64,000 bases of DNA from Coemansia sp. RSA 1804 (lineage: Eukaryota; Kickxellomycota; Kickxellomycetes; Kickxellales; Kickxellaceae). Positions 20,932 to 30,732 of the stretch are shown here, piece by piece. A program made the position numbers and the translations under genes. The notes under the pieces are model-generated. The model did not search any database, was not told the DNA's origin, and was given only the letters and a program-made list of their open reading frames with translations. The DNA is taken from contig JANBTH010000001.1 of the NCBI GenBank assembly GCA_027578815.1, positions 62,001-126,000 on the forward strand. The letters run 5' to 3'. The number at the start of each line of letters is the position of its first letter. Within the stretch, counting starts at the first letter, position 1.

Positions 20932-23139
20932 CTAGTGGTCTTCGTGGTCCTCTTCCTCGTATCCTTCTTCTTCTCCGCCGTCGTCGTCGTCGCTGGTTCC
21001 GGGGTCGCCGAGCTCCGCATCGCCCAGATGGCGACGAACAAAGCCCAGCAGTCGCTGAAGAAGGTCGGCATCAACCTCGCCCTCCGCTCCCGCATCCGCA
21101 TTCGCAAAAAAGGCACCAGGCATCGCCACATTCTGCTGCATCATCATTCCGCCAACAAACCCAGAGTACGGGTCGATGTTGTCTGGCGGCGGCAGCGGGT
21201 CAAAGGCATAGGACTCTGTCGCAGAGCGGATCCGGTCGGGCAGACCGGCCTTCAACGCTTCCATATCGGCAACCAGCACATGGCGCGACACGCTCTCCGG
21301 CACCACGTACGAGCACATAGCGCTCTGCACACGCTGCTTGCGCTCGACAAACGCAGTGTCGCCACCGGCAGTGTCGATGGCATCAATACGGGCCAGCGCC
21401 AGACGGAGCCCCTCCTGCAGCCAGCGAATCACCTCGGGCACGCGGTACAGCGCCGCGCCGCGCTCAACAAACAGCTGCACCAGCAGCTGCATGTGCGTCA
21501 TCGCCGAGTCGCCGGCGCCCGCCAATGCTGCTGTTGGCTCCTCAAAGTACGGGTGGCCGACGATGCGCGTATCCAGGTCAATGTTGGCCTTCGCCCAGAG
21601 CACCGGCACCGCCGTCGGAAACGTCAGAATCGCATCCACCAGAAGATCCGTGCTCTGCCGCTGCGGCACCTGCCTCGGCTGCTGCTGCTGCTTCTGCTGC
21701 TTCTCAAGCATAAAGGCCGCCAGCGCGCGCGAGAACCCCCACCCAGGCATCATGCTCACGGGCGCCCACTCCCACTGGTCAGCAAAGCGGACCACATACT
21801 CGTACTGCGCCGCCTTCATCGCATGGAAGTCGAGTGTCAGTAGGGCGCCGTAGGGATCGCGCTTGGGCGCCAGCGACAAAAGCAGTTTATTGACCTCGAA
21901 CGCCGTGCGCCAGCATCCTCTGCGCGCCAGAAACTGCATATGCCGGAACACCGCCAGAAACAGTCCGCGGGACTCGATGCGCCGGAAATCCAGGCGCGCC
22001 GTGCCCGCCGCTATGTTGAACTGAGGCGCAAAGCCCTGCTCAAACGCATAGAGCGCCCGCTCCACCAGCGCCGCCGCCTCGCCGAACTCGCCTCCCGTCT
22101 GCTTGATTATCTCGCTAAGCTGCAGAAGCGCGTCGACGTGGTACGGATGGTGGTAGACGATGGCGGCTATTGCGTCCGCATCGTTCCTGACTACCGCTTC
22201 CAGAAACTCTACCTGCACCGCCCGGAATCGCTCGCTATGCTCCACCGCAAACCACCTGCCTCCCTTCTCGTCCGCTTGCATCATCCGCCGTGTTGCCGCA
22301 TCCGTCTTGGCCTCGTCGATTGCTTCCACCGATACTCCCGGCACATGCTGCAGCGGCGGCCACGTCAGCTTTGGCCGCGTCAGCGTCAGTCGCTTGGGCA
22401 TCAGGTGTCGCGGCACCCGCCGTCTTCCGATCCTGGCATTGCTGTCGTTTGCTGCTGCTGCCGCTGCGGATCCAAACATGCGCCGGATCTCCGCCTCCGC
22501 ATCCAAGTTCTTTACGTCCGCAGCAAGAAGCTCTCTGGTCCGCTTATGCTGCTCTGCCGAGGAGGCGGTTTCATCGTCCGCAGACATCTTACTTCCACGA
22601 CCACTGGCCTCCGTATCCTCTTCTTCCTCTTCAGTCGCACGCAGCTCATCCAGATGCTTCTGCAGCTCGCTCATCTCCAGCTCATCCACATCTGCTGCCA
22701 CCCGCTTGCCCTTGTTCCTGCCACGCTGCTGCCCACTCTTCCCCTTCCCGCCGCCTGGTGCTGCTGCTGCTGCTGCGGCCGCTGCTGCCTTCTTTCCGCC
22801 TTTCCTCTTGCCTGCGCCCCTTGCTGCCCCACGGCCCCTTCCACCCGCAGTCTCCTTCTTACTTTCTGCTTCGGGTGTTCGGGGCGTTTCGTTAGATGCC
22901 GCACTCTCTTCCTCCTCAGACGAGCTTTCCTCATGCCCGCCATCGTCTCCCATCAAAAGGTCAAACATATTTTGTTTCTTTTGTTGCTGTTGTTGCTTGC
23001 TTTCTGTTTCCTTCTCTTCCTCTTCGCTGTTCTCATCGTTTTTGGCAGCCCCGGCCTTCTTCTCAACCATCGCTGCCGTCTCTGCCAGGTCGTCGTATCC
23101 GCTTTCTTTCAGCAATTTCTTGACTGCTCGCGACGACAT
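20932..23139 (-). CDS. RQC1: Rqc1/TCF25, ribosome quality-control complex subunit
   Basis: A 735-residue intronless protein starting MSSRAVKKLLKESGYDDL. Rqc1 (TCF25 in animals) works with Ltn1, Rqc2 and Cdc48 on stalled 60S subunits to clear incomplete chains. Residues 35-225 are acidic and low complexity with a basic Lys/Gly/Arg block at about 105-145 (KRKGGKKAAAA to GRNKGKR). From about 245 the TCF25 region begins: LTRPKLTWPPLQHVPGVSVE, then HSERFRAVQVEFLEAV, YHHPYHVDALLQLSEI, ALYAFEQGFAPQFN and a helical-repeat stretch (FLAVFRHMQFLARRGCWRTA, RDPYGALLTLDFHA). These motif blocks are hallmark Tcf25/Rqc1 segments. The C-terminus is acidic. Length is close to the yeast protein (about 720). Confident family call. 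Confidence 0.93.
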   Translation of the reverse strand: MSSRAVKKLLKESGYDDLAETAAMVEKKAGAAKNDENSEEEEKETESKQQQQQKKQNMFDLLMGDDGGHEESSSEEEESAASNETPRTPEAESKKETAGGRGRGAARGAGKRKGGKKAAAAAAAAAAPGGGKGKSGQQRGRNKGKRVAADVDELEMSELQKHLDELRATEEEEEDTEASGRGSKMSADDETASSAEQHKRTRELLAADVKNLDAEAEIRRMFGSAAAAAANDSNARIGRRRVPRHLMPKRLTLTRPKLTWPPLQHVPGVSVEAIDEAKTDAATRRMMQADEKGGRWFAVEHSERFRAVQVEFLEAVVRNDADAIAAIVYHHPYHVDALLQLSEIIKQTGGEFGEAAALVERALYAFEQGFAPQFNIAAGTARLDFRRIESRGLFLAVFRHMQFLARRGCWRTAFEVNKLLLSLAPKRDPYGALLTLDFHAMKAAQYEYVVRFADQWEWAPVSMMPGWGFSRALAAFMLEKQQKQQQQPRQVPQRQSTDLLVDAILTFPTAVPVLWAKANIDLDTRIVGHPYFEEPTAALAGAGDSAMTHMQLLVQLFVERGAALYRVPEVIRWLQEGLRLALARIDAIDTAGGDTAFVERKQRVQSAMCSYVVPESVSRHVLVADMEALKAGLPDRIRSATESYAFDPLPPPDNIDPYSGFVGGMMMQQNVAMPGAFFANADAGAEGEVDADLLQRLLGFVRRHLGDAELGDPGTSDDDDGGEEEGYEEEDHEDH

Positions 23140-24172
23140 TTTCTTCTAATTTCTTTATCTCTTTCTTTATGGGGGGTAAGCTTAATCAGTACTCTAGGCT
23201 TGAATTTTGTACAAATAAAAAGGGTAGAATTAGAAAGTAAATGACTAAAGAGAAAGACTGGAAAGAAATAATGAATAGAACGAGCTAATGAAGCGTAAAA
23301 ATATGTGTTGGAGAATTAAATCATGATCAATTATAATCAGAGCTGTCTTTTCGCTATTATTTTATATGAACATTTATAATACTCCTTTTTATAATACTAC
23401 AAATGTTTTGGAATATTAACATCTAACGGCTATACTGTAACAATCTACATTGTTAAGCACCAAGATGAAGGCAATTCATACCAATTGAACTATTCAAAAA
23501 TATTAGAATTAATACCTTAACCAGCGACGATATTGTCTTTATTTGCTGCCAACAAAAATGGTAATAGAGAATAAGTTTTTTCTTCAGCATCAGCAAGAAA
23601 AGTCAGTGCTCATCACATGAATATCACATGTATTATGTGAAAACCAATTGGCCTGCAATACGTTCATATATTTAGAGATTGGAGACTTTAGAGCGGACAA
23701 ATAAGATAAATCTGTGTGTTCGATGATGACAAGGTCTGTCCAACTTTACTGTATGCCCAATGCTGGAACCAGATATCTGTGCTTGTTAAGTGTAGTTAAT
23801 CTCCAAGTCACTGTTCTCTTAGACAGAGGTTAAACTGTACGCATATATCATACTACGTATGTATGATGGAAAAATGAAAAAATCGGATCTCATTAAACAC
23901 TGAAATTGATGGGGAGGGGGTGGAAATCTTGTACAAGAGACTTTACATCCAGTTGAATTAATGATTTTCATAAAAAAAAGTATATAAATTAAAACATATA
24001 TAAATCTAACCATCCGTTGCTGCTTTCATTGCAAGAGGGGTTGGCCTGTTCTCCACATTTTCATACATTCAAAAATTAAAATTAGAATTCTATCTCTTTT
24101 TTATTGTGTTCAAGTTGAACAAGGATAACACATTAATTTTTCTAGACTTTTAGAATCTACTCAAAACCCATC
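23140..24172. other. AT-rich spacer, no supported gene
   Basis: About 1 kb, markedly AT-rich after 23250. A minus-strand stretch at 23517-23609 reads 30 open codons ending in a natural stop with protein-like composition, and a short plus-strand stretch around 23715-23795 reads VFDDDKVCPT. Neither can be extended, and I do not call a gene. Confidence 0.4.
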
Positions 24173-24355
24173 ATGTCTAGTACTACTTCTGGTTCAAATG
24201 CTAGTGCTTCAAGCAGTGCTGCTTCCGTTAAACCTACTCCCGGAAACGGTGCTCATGGAAATAATCCACCACCCAAAGCATTGAGCTCCAATGACATAGA
24301 TAATATAAATTTTAGTAAAGAAAATGCAATGAATCTGTGGGGAAGTAGTTTGTAA
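24173..24355 (+). CDS. Small serine-rich protein (60 residues), unknown
   Basis: An ATG in a favourable context (ATCATGTCT) opens a 60-residue frame. The first 25 residues are Ser/Thr/Ala/Asn-rich, followed by a Gly/Asn/Pro linker and a more structured-looking tail, ALSSNDIDNINFSKENAMNL, ending WGSSL. No family is recognised. The composition bias and A/T-ending codons match the other small AT-rich genes in this window. It sits alone between RQC1 and the phosphatase gene. It could be a small regulatory or stress-related disordered protein, but nothing in the sequence shows that. Confidence 0.5.
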   Translation: MSSTTSGSNASASSSAASVKPTPGNGAHGNNPPPKALSSNDIDNINFSKENAMNLWGSSL

Positions 24356-24658
24356 CAACCTTTACGTCGTTGGTGACAAATGCTATAGTGTTGTTTTGTA
24401 GACATTTAACTAGAAAAAGAAGCCCTGGAAAAGATTAGGAGAATAAAATGACACACAACTACCATCCATGTATGCCAGTCACATTAATTTGACACGTTCA
24501 TTGCTTTGTGGGTGGGGTGTTTCCAAGCTCTCAATCACTAGATTAGAAAAAATAGTGCAAATGAAATAGTTATACATTTCTTCTTTCTCAGGACATAGAA
24601 TACTTTTTTCTCGTTCACAACACCAATAATAATGACAGAAAAACTGAAAAGAAAACAA
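24356..24658. other. Short spacer, nothing seen
   Basis: About 300 bases between the 3' ends of two convergent genes. AATAAA at about 24442 on the plus strand could serve the small gene. Confidence 0.5.
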
Positions 24659-27600
24659 CTACTTTACGCGCGGTGAAGCCAAAGCAGGCGAACTGTTTAC
24701 GTATGCTGAAGGAGACGAGGCGGTTGGCACATTATCATCCGCCGGCCTTCTTCCACTATTGCTGCCTTGTCTCGTCGGTTCATTGTGGCCATTATTACCA
24801 CCGTCTCTTGCAGCATCAAGATGGCCCATCACGCTCCTGCGCCAATCGGCTGCTGATGCGCTCGATAGGCTTACTCGGTCGCCACTACTTATCTCGCTGC
24901 TGGTGTAGTTGCTGCCACTGCTAAGGCTGTCTGTGCAGATTATGCCGAAATAGTCGTTGGTTGGAGCTGTTGGAACCACCGCTGGCGTGGCAACAGCTCG
25001 CCCGTACGCTCCGCTGCCGTACGTCTGTGGAGATAACGGCAGTGTCGTGCTGTCTCTCCGCACTGGAATCCTCTGCTGCTGCTGACTCTGGTGCTGGTAC
25101 TGGTGCTGGTGATAATCCATGGCCTCTTCCTCCTCAGCAACAGCAGACGGCGACTCTTCGGTAATCGGCGCATGGGAGGACGAGACGGGTGGCATTCTGC
25201 CGGTCTGGTAGCCCCCAGCACTCCCTCCACCTCCTCCCGCAAGCCTTGGATCCGATGTCAGCGGGGACGAGTTGGCAGGGAAGAAAGAAAACTGCGAGCC
25301 GGTCAGGCTCTCGCCCGGCCCGCCGTACTGGCGACTCTGCTGTTGCTGGCTGTGCGGGTGGTACTCGGACTGCGGCGGGGTATGTTGAGACGCTGCTGCT
25401 GACCCGATTGAAGAAGCCTCGGCCGATGATGATTCAGCGCTTCCCGAGTTCCTGTTGAATATCGATGTGAAGAAACCGCGTCTGGCAGGGCCCACGGTGT
25501 TTGACCGCTTAACTCCCGGCGGCGCGGCAATCGGGCCTCCTCGTCCCAGACTCCCGGTCATCAGAAGACTGCCGGTGCTCCCAACATCAATGCTCGCCCT
25601 GCTGCTGGTCATCGGCTCGCTCACGCCGCCATCGTTGGTTGCCGACATCGCCATCTTACCAGCACCGTGGCCGCCGCCATTGCCGCCGCCATTCGACATT
25701 GCCTGGACCATTTCCTTCCGTCCGCGCATCAAGTAAGTGATGTCGGAGCAGTCCGATTCCGACAGACCCGGGTAGTTCGCACGGTTCCATTCGGCCACAA
25801 GCCGCCGATCAATGATCTGATCAAGCGGCCGTGGCCCCATTCCTAGCGCATCCCACGCAAGCGCCTCGTGGCAGAACACAAACTGCTTGATTGTCTGGAC
25901 CATTGTGACGCGCAGCTCGCGGAACCGCGAAACCACCATAAACACTAGTTCTCCGTGGAACTCGGGCGGCGGCATCTCGTTCCATCGGGTCAGCGACCGT
26001 CTGTGTCTAGCCAGCTCACTCTCGCCTTCGCCTTCACCTTCGTTCTCTTGAGCAGCGGAAGCAGGCTCTGCTGTGATATCGTTGGGGTTTCGGTCTGGAT
26101 GGTCCGCAGGTAGCAGCGCAGCGTTGGAGCTTCTAGACCGCAGCGCCTGCGGAACCAGCCCCGTGTACTCTCCGTGTCTGTCGTACGCGCCTCCAACCGG
26201 AAGCATCTGCATCTCCTCCCTAGCAACATCGACGCCGCCCTCGTTTTCTCTCATGCTTATATCGCCATCACAGTCCACCGATGCTTCTGCTGCTGCAAAA
26301 CTGTCCTCCGTCTTGCTTCTTTCGCCATTCTCGTTCATGCTGAGAATCGTGTCAATGGCACAAAAGGCGCCGGTTCTTCCGCATCCCGCGCTGCAGTGCA
26401 CAACCATTGGGATGCGTGGCTCCAACCCAGCATCATCGCAATAATTCTCGGCTATGCCATTGCATTCCTGAGGTTTCTCTTCCTGCGCCGCCCGCGCCAA
26501 CTGACGCAACCGGAGCACACCCAACGGGGTCTCGGGAACCGAGTGGTCTGCCCAGTCCAGGTACTGCAGGTGCGTCACATGCAGCACAGAATCAGTAACC
26601 GACGGTCTAGAAACACAGATCCTGCGCACCACAATACTGCTATCGCTCGGGTGAACAGCCTCGGCCTGCCATTGCACACAAAGGTCGCCGTACGTTGTGG
26701 TATCGCCGATACTCTTTGGCCAGTAGCGGTGGCATTTGGACCGCCCGTTCTCAAACTCCCGGGTCAGCATCACCACAACTCGCGTACGGTGCTCCCATAC
26801 CATCTTCCAAAAGTCGTACACCGTTTCGGGGAGCGGTCCCTGCGTTGCAATGTACAGCGGCCCGTCGAAATATGACACGTAGCTGGCATTGACATAGTCG
26901 TTTCCAGCAGAGGCAGAAGAATCGGCGGCAGCAGCAGCAGCAGCAACATCGCCGCCACCATCGCCAACATTGCCCACGCAGCTAGAGAGCAGCATAGGCT
27001 CGGCTGTGCCGCAGTCAACGGGTGAGACCATATCAACAACCGGCTGGGCACTGCCACCACAGTTACTTGCACTTCGATTCCGATCGTTTCCAAAGCTCAT
27101 TGGCCTGTTCTCATGCGTCGCCTTACTCAGCGCACTGCCAACTACTCCGGTGTCCTTGCCATGCAACACACCAGCACGGGTTATGCGCCCATCCTCACAA
27201 CAGCTGGTGCTCCCGGTGCTCTGCCGGCGTCGCCGCATGCTTCGAAGCCTCACTCGGTTGTTATCAAACGGAAATATATTCGTGTACCGGTTCTTCGACC
27301 CCAGCTCCAGTCCTGCCGCAATCGTGTACTGGTTGTACTTTGTAACCATCCCGTTGCTCCCAATCATCGACGACATTCTACGGCTCTCCGACGCGTCGAT
27401 GCACTTGAACAGCTGGTTCAGCAAGCGCGGACCGGTGTCGGGGTCCGCCGTACGACGGAGATACGGAGGAAGCTCCGCAATTTGTTTGGCAGCCGAACCG
27501 TCCTTTTCGCCCATACTGGTGTTTTCTGGCGAAAACTCACGACAGCCAGACGGAAGTCTCAGCGCAACAACTTCAGTAGGATCAAACCCGCCTCCAGGTG

Positions 27601-28904
27601 TCTGGCGCATAGTTCTCAGCATCGGGTGGTTGACGTCTACTGTTGGCTTTGGTTTGGCAATAGAAGGTCTGTTCAGAACGCTCCCGAGCGCTAGTCTTCC
27701 CGACGGTCCCGTGTCAGCTGTTAATGGTGCGCCATTGGTAAGTAAGGCGGGAGAAATCGCAGACGATGCAAGTAACGACAGGGGGGCCAGCGGGCCTGTG
27801 CCTACGCTTCTATTACCCACCGACAATAACGGCGACGCTGTGGGCGGGGCCTGGGATCCGCCAGTCGCAGATACATTGGCAATAGAAAGCGACAGCGGAT
27901 CCACTGTCATCTCGCACCCATGCTCACAGATATCACGGTACTGGGCGGAAAAGTCCCTGAACCCGCCCTGCATTACAAATATCATACACGTGTCAGGTGC
28001 CTCGGCCATGAACTTGCGAGCAAGCATGACAAGCGACGAGTCCTCCGTGGCAGTCTCCTCCGGCACTCCGTCTCCGTAAAGCACAACCCAGGAGGCCGCC
28101 TTCCAGTTCGACACGCATTTCTTCTGACTCTCGGCAACCCTCAGCATGCTTAAGAGCCGCTCCACCGTAAATGTGCGCCGCTTCACCAGGGTTGTTGGCG
28201 CGGTCATGCTCACTGCCCCAGCTATATGTGCAGCCATGTAGTCGGCTGATTTGCGCATATCCACAATAAGTCCCAGGGTTTCCGACCCGCCATTACCATC
28301 GCCATCCTTGCCGTCTCCCGAAGAACCATCGGTGCTGTTGTCATTGTTGTTGTTATTGTTTCTGGACCTTATTCTGGCCGCAAGGCCTTGACATGAAATG
28401 TAGTGCAGCCCGGGGACATCCTGCAGCGGCTGCACACGTGCGTTTTTTGCTGCTTGCGGGCAGCGTGCTAATTGGCCCCTGCTGGCGCCGCCAATGCCTG
28501 CTGCAGCCCCCACAGGCAGCATATCAATCCGACGAGGAGATGCAGCACCAGCAGCTGTTGCGCTGAGATGAGCAGAGGAGGAAGGAGCCAACGCGATTCC
28601 GCCTCCCATGCCTTTCTGGAACGACATTAGCGATAATTCCGAGATGTCTGATGGCGTGCTGGCGCCACTAGCAGTAAACGCAGCATTACCCGCCGTTGCT
28701 GTGTTACCGCTCCGGTCTACCGCTCCGGAAGAAGAAGAGGGAACAAGCGCTGCAAACGGATTTGCCTGGTGTGCGGGACGCATCGGGCGCCGGCTTAATG
28801 CTGGGAAGGCAGCAGGAGTACTAGGCGTTTGCGGTGGAAGCGTCAGCGACATGGGCGCGTGTGTCATGGAAGTGTTCCAGGTGCCCCGAGCTGTCAGCGG
28901 CGGT

Positions 28905-28942
<38 letters not shown>

Positions 28943-29323
28943 GTTGTTGGAGACTCCAAACATATCAGAGATACCTCCTCCATTGTCACTGCTTCCGGTG
29001 CCCAGTGTAAGGGCTGCGGGAATCAGTCCCCGACCACCGCCACCATTCGCGTTTGTTGTGTCTAGCTGCAAACCCATGGGTCTCCGCTGCAGCCGTCTCT
29101 GAGCAATAGACGAGACAAAGCTCTTTCCTCCCTCAGACACTCCGCCAATATGGCTGCCGGTCGTGTTGCGTATATTGGAATGCGCGTTGTCATTATTTGA
29201 ATGTGCGGATGTGAAAAGTGGGCTGTTTACCCGATAGTTCTGCCCCTGTTGTTGCTGTTGGTGCTGCTGCGGTTGCCTCTGCTGTTCAAATGACGGCACT
29301 GCATTTTGCTGTTGAGATTTCAT
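24659..29323 (-). CDS. Rhodanese-tyrosine phosphatase (Pyp1/Ptp2/Ptp3-like MAP-kinase phosphatase)
   Basis: An intronless 1554-residue protein. Residues about 305-475 form a rhodanese/Cdc25-like domain (LGLIVDMRKSADYMAAHIAG to FVMQGGFRDF), which in fungal MAP-kinase phosphatases serves for docking; its usual active-site Cys position reads VMQGGF, so it is non-catalytic. The phosphatase domain follows, interrupted by low-complexity inserts: NDYVNASYVSYFDGPLYIAT, QGPLPETVYDFWKMVWEH, the acid loop WADHSVPE, and the P-loop HCSAGCGRTGAFC with the nucleophile at about Cys977. A separated Q-loop block (MVQTIKQFVFCHEAL) lies past an insert of some 150 residues. The architecture matches fission-yeast Pyp1 and budding-yeast Ptp2/Ptp3, which dephosphorylate Sty1/Hog1-type kinases. 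The acid loop has Ala in place of the common Pro. The long N- and C-terminal tails are disordered. Confidence 0.9.
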
Positions 29324-30732
29324 ACTACGGACAACGCAACGTTCTGGTCCACTGGCTCTGTTAGCGATACAACTGGATACAATAGATAAAAGGGGGAAAA
29401 GAGCGAAAGGAATACGGCGTGTAGTTTTAAACTGGAGAATAAGGCTAGTAAAGATATAAACACGTAAAAAAAGAGATATAACCTCCTCCTTTTACAAACA
29501 AAGAGCACAATTAGAATTAAAGGAAGACAAAGAATAAGAAGGTTAGTCTAATTTATTCTATCTGCAGAGTTTTGGTTATAAATTCCAATACACAGAATAG
29601 TATAGAAAAAGCCGAGAAAACAAAAAAAGTGGGCGGTGTATGTGTGTGTGGAGGAAAGTGGAAGGATAAAGAGGAGGGAGAGGAAAGCACGAGAGAAGAA
29701 AGGGGGAAATAGAAATGTTCAAAAGAACCAAAAAAAAACTTTCCACTAAAAAACAAAAATTTAAAGCCTTGTTTTTTTTCATTTCTCATTTTTCCCTTAA
29801 TGCTGTATCATTGGTTCCATTTTGATTGTAAAGTGAGTGCCGATGACGAAATTGTCATCCTTTTCTCCCTGCCCCCCATCCAAAATGAACCATCCAAGCA
29901 AAGGAACAAAAGCAGCGTCAGCGAAAAATAAAGTTAACTGCTGATGAGTGAAGAAGTCTGCCACGTTATGAATCAAAGTAAGTGTGCAAATTGCTGCTTT
30001 CAAGGACCTCTTTAACTTGCAATAATTAAGCCAAAGTGCTGAAATCTAAATGCTTTCTAGAGTCTAAAAAAACCTAATCTAAGGCTTGCGCATGATATAA
30101 CGTCATATTTCGCTCACAAGGATATCTGGAATTCTACAAAGATGATGTATTACTACTGCTACTGCCGGTCGATTACGCCTTTTGCAAGCACAGAAGACTA
30201 TCACATCTTAATTGTTAGGAAAAGGCAAACAAACAGATTAATGCCGTTTCTGCTCTATTGGTAAAACATCAATGTCTTCAAACACAAAATGTTTATCAAA
30301 ACGCTATTTACGACATTATGGAATAAGAATCCTTCATAGTCGATGCAACCTAAACAAGCTTATCCATAGACTAATTCAGACGTAGCCGGTTGATAGAACT
30401 TACAAAAGAACAAGTTTTTTTGGTGAAGAAAAAAAGCGAGTGACGATACAAAAAACTAATAACAAAAAATGACTATTGTGAAAAGAAGGTCCCGGCTTGT
30501 TTCTGGCTCTTGATTGAGGACAAGAGAAGAAGAGAGACCAACAGAGTGTAAGACGAATAATGGCTAAAATGATGATGTAATGCAAAAAAAACTGAAAATG
30601 CGAATGCCACACAATGAATGCGTGTTCCGTAGAGAACAATCGTTTGAGTCGTTAGAAGATGCAGCATGCTGTAAGTTAGGATGGTGTTGTTAAAGAAACG
30701 ACTCCCATCTCATGAAATGCAAAAAGCAGCAC
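29324..30732. other. Spacer, nothing supported
   Basis: About 1.4 kb. At 29560-29800 the minus strand is pyrimidine-rich, as expected for the leader of the phosphatase gene. The rest is AT-rich without a recognisable gene; the frame at 29797-30003 on the minus strand has no support. Confidence 0.5.

Noticed and set aside
23517..23609. 30 open codons on the minus strand ending in a stop, protein-like (ALTFLADAEEKTYSLLPFLL)
   Set aside because: Too short, with no in-frame extension or clear splice acceptor; 30 open codons can occur by chance.
23700..23795. Plus-strand reading VFDDDKVCPT, reminiscent of the FDDDKV motif in ubiquitin-specific proteases
   Set aside because: A motif of six residues alone; flanks show no other protease signature and are broken by stops.
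29940..29985. CTGATGAG...GAAG string suggesting a hammerhead core
   Set aside because: The conserved CGAAA and the flanking stems are absent.
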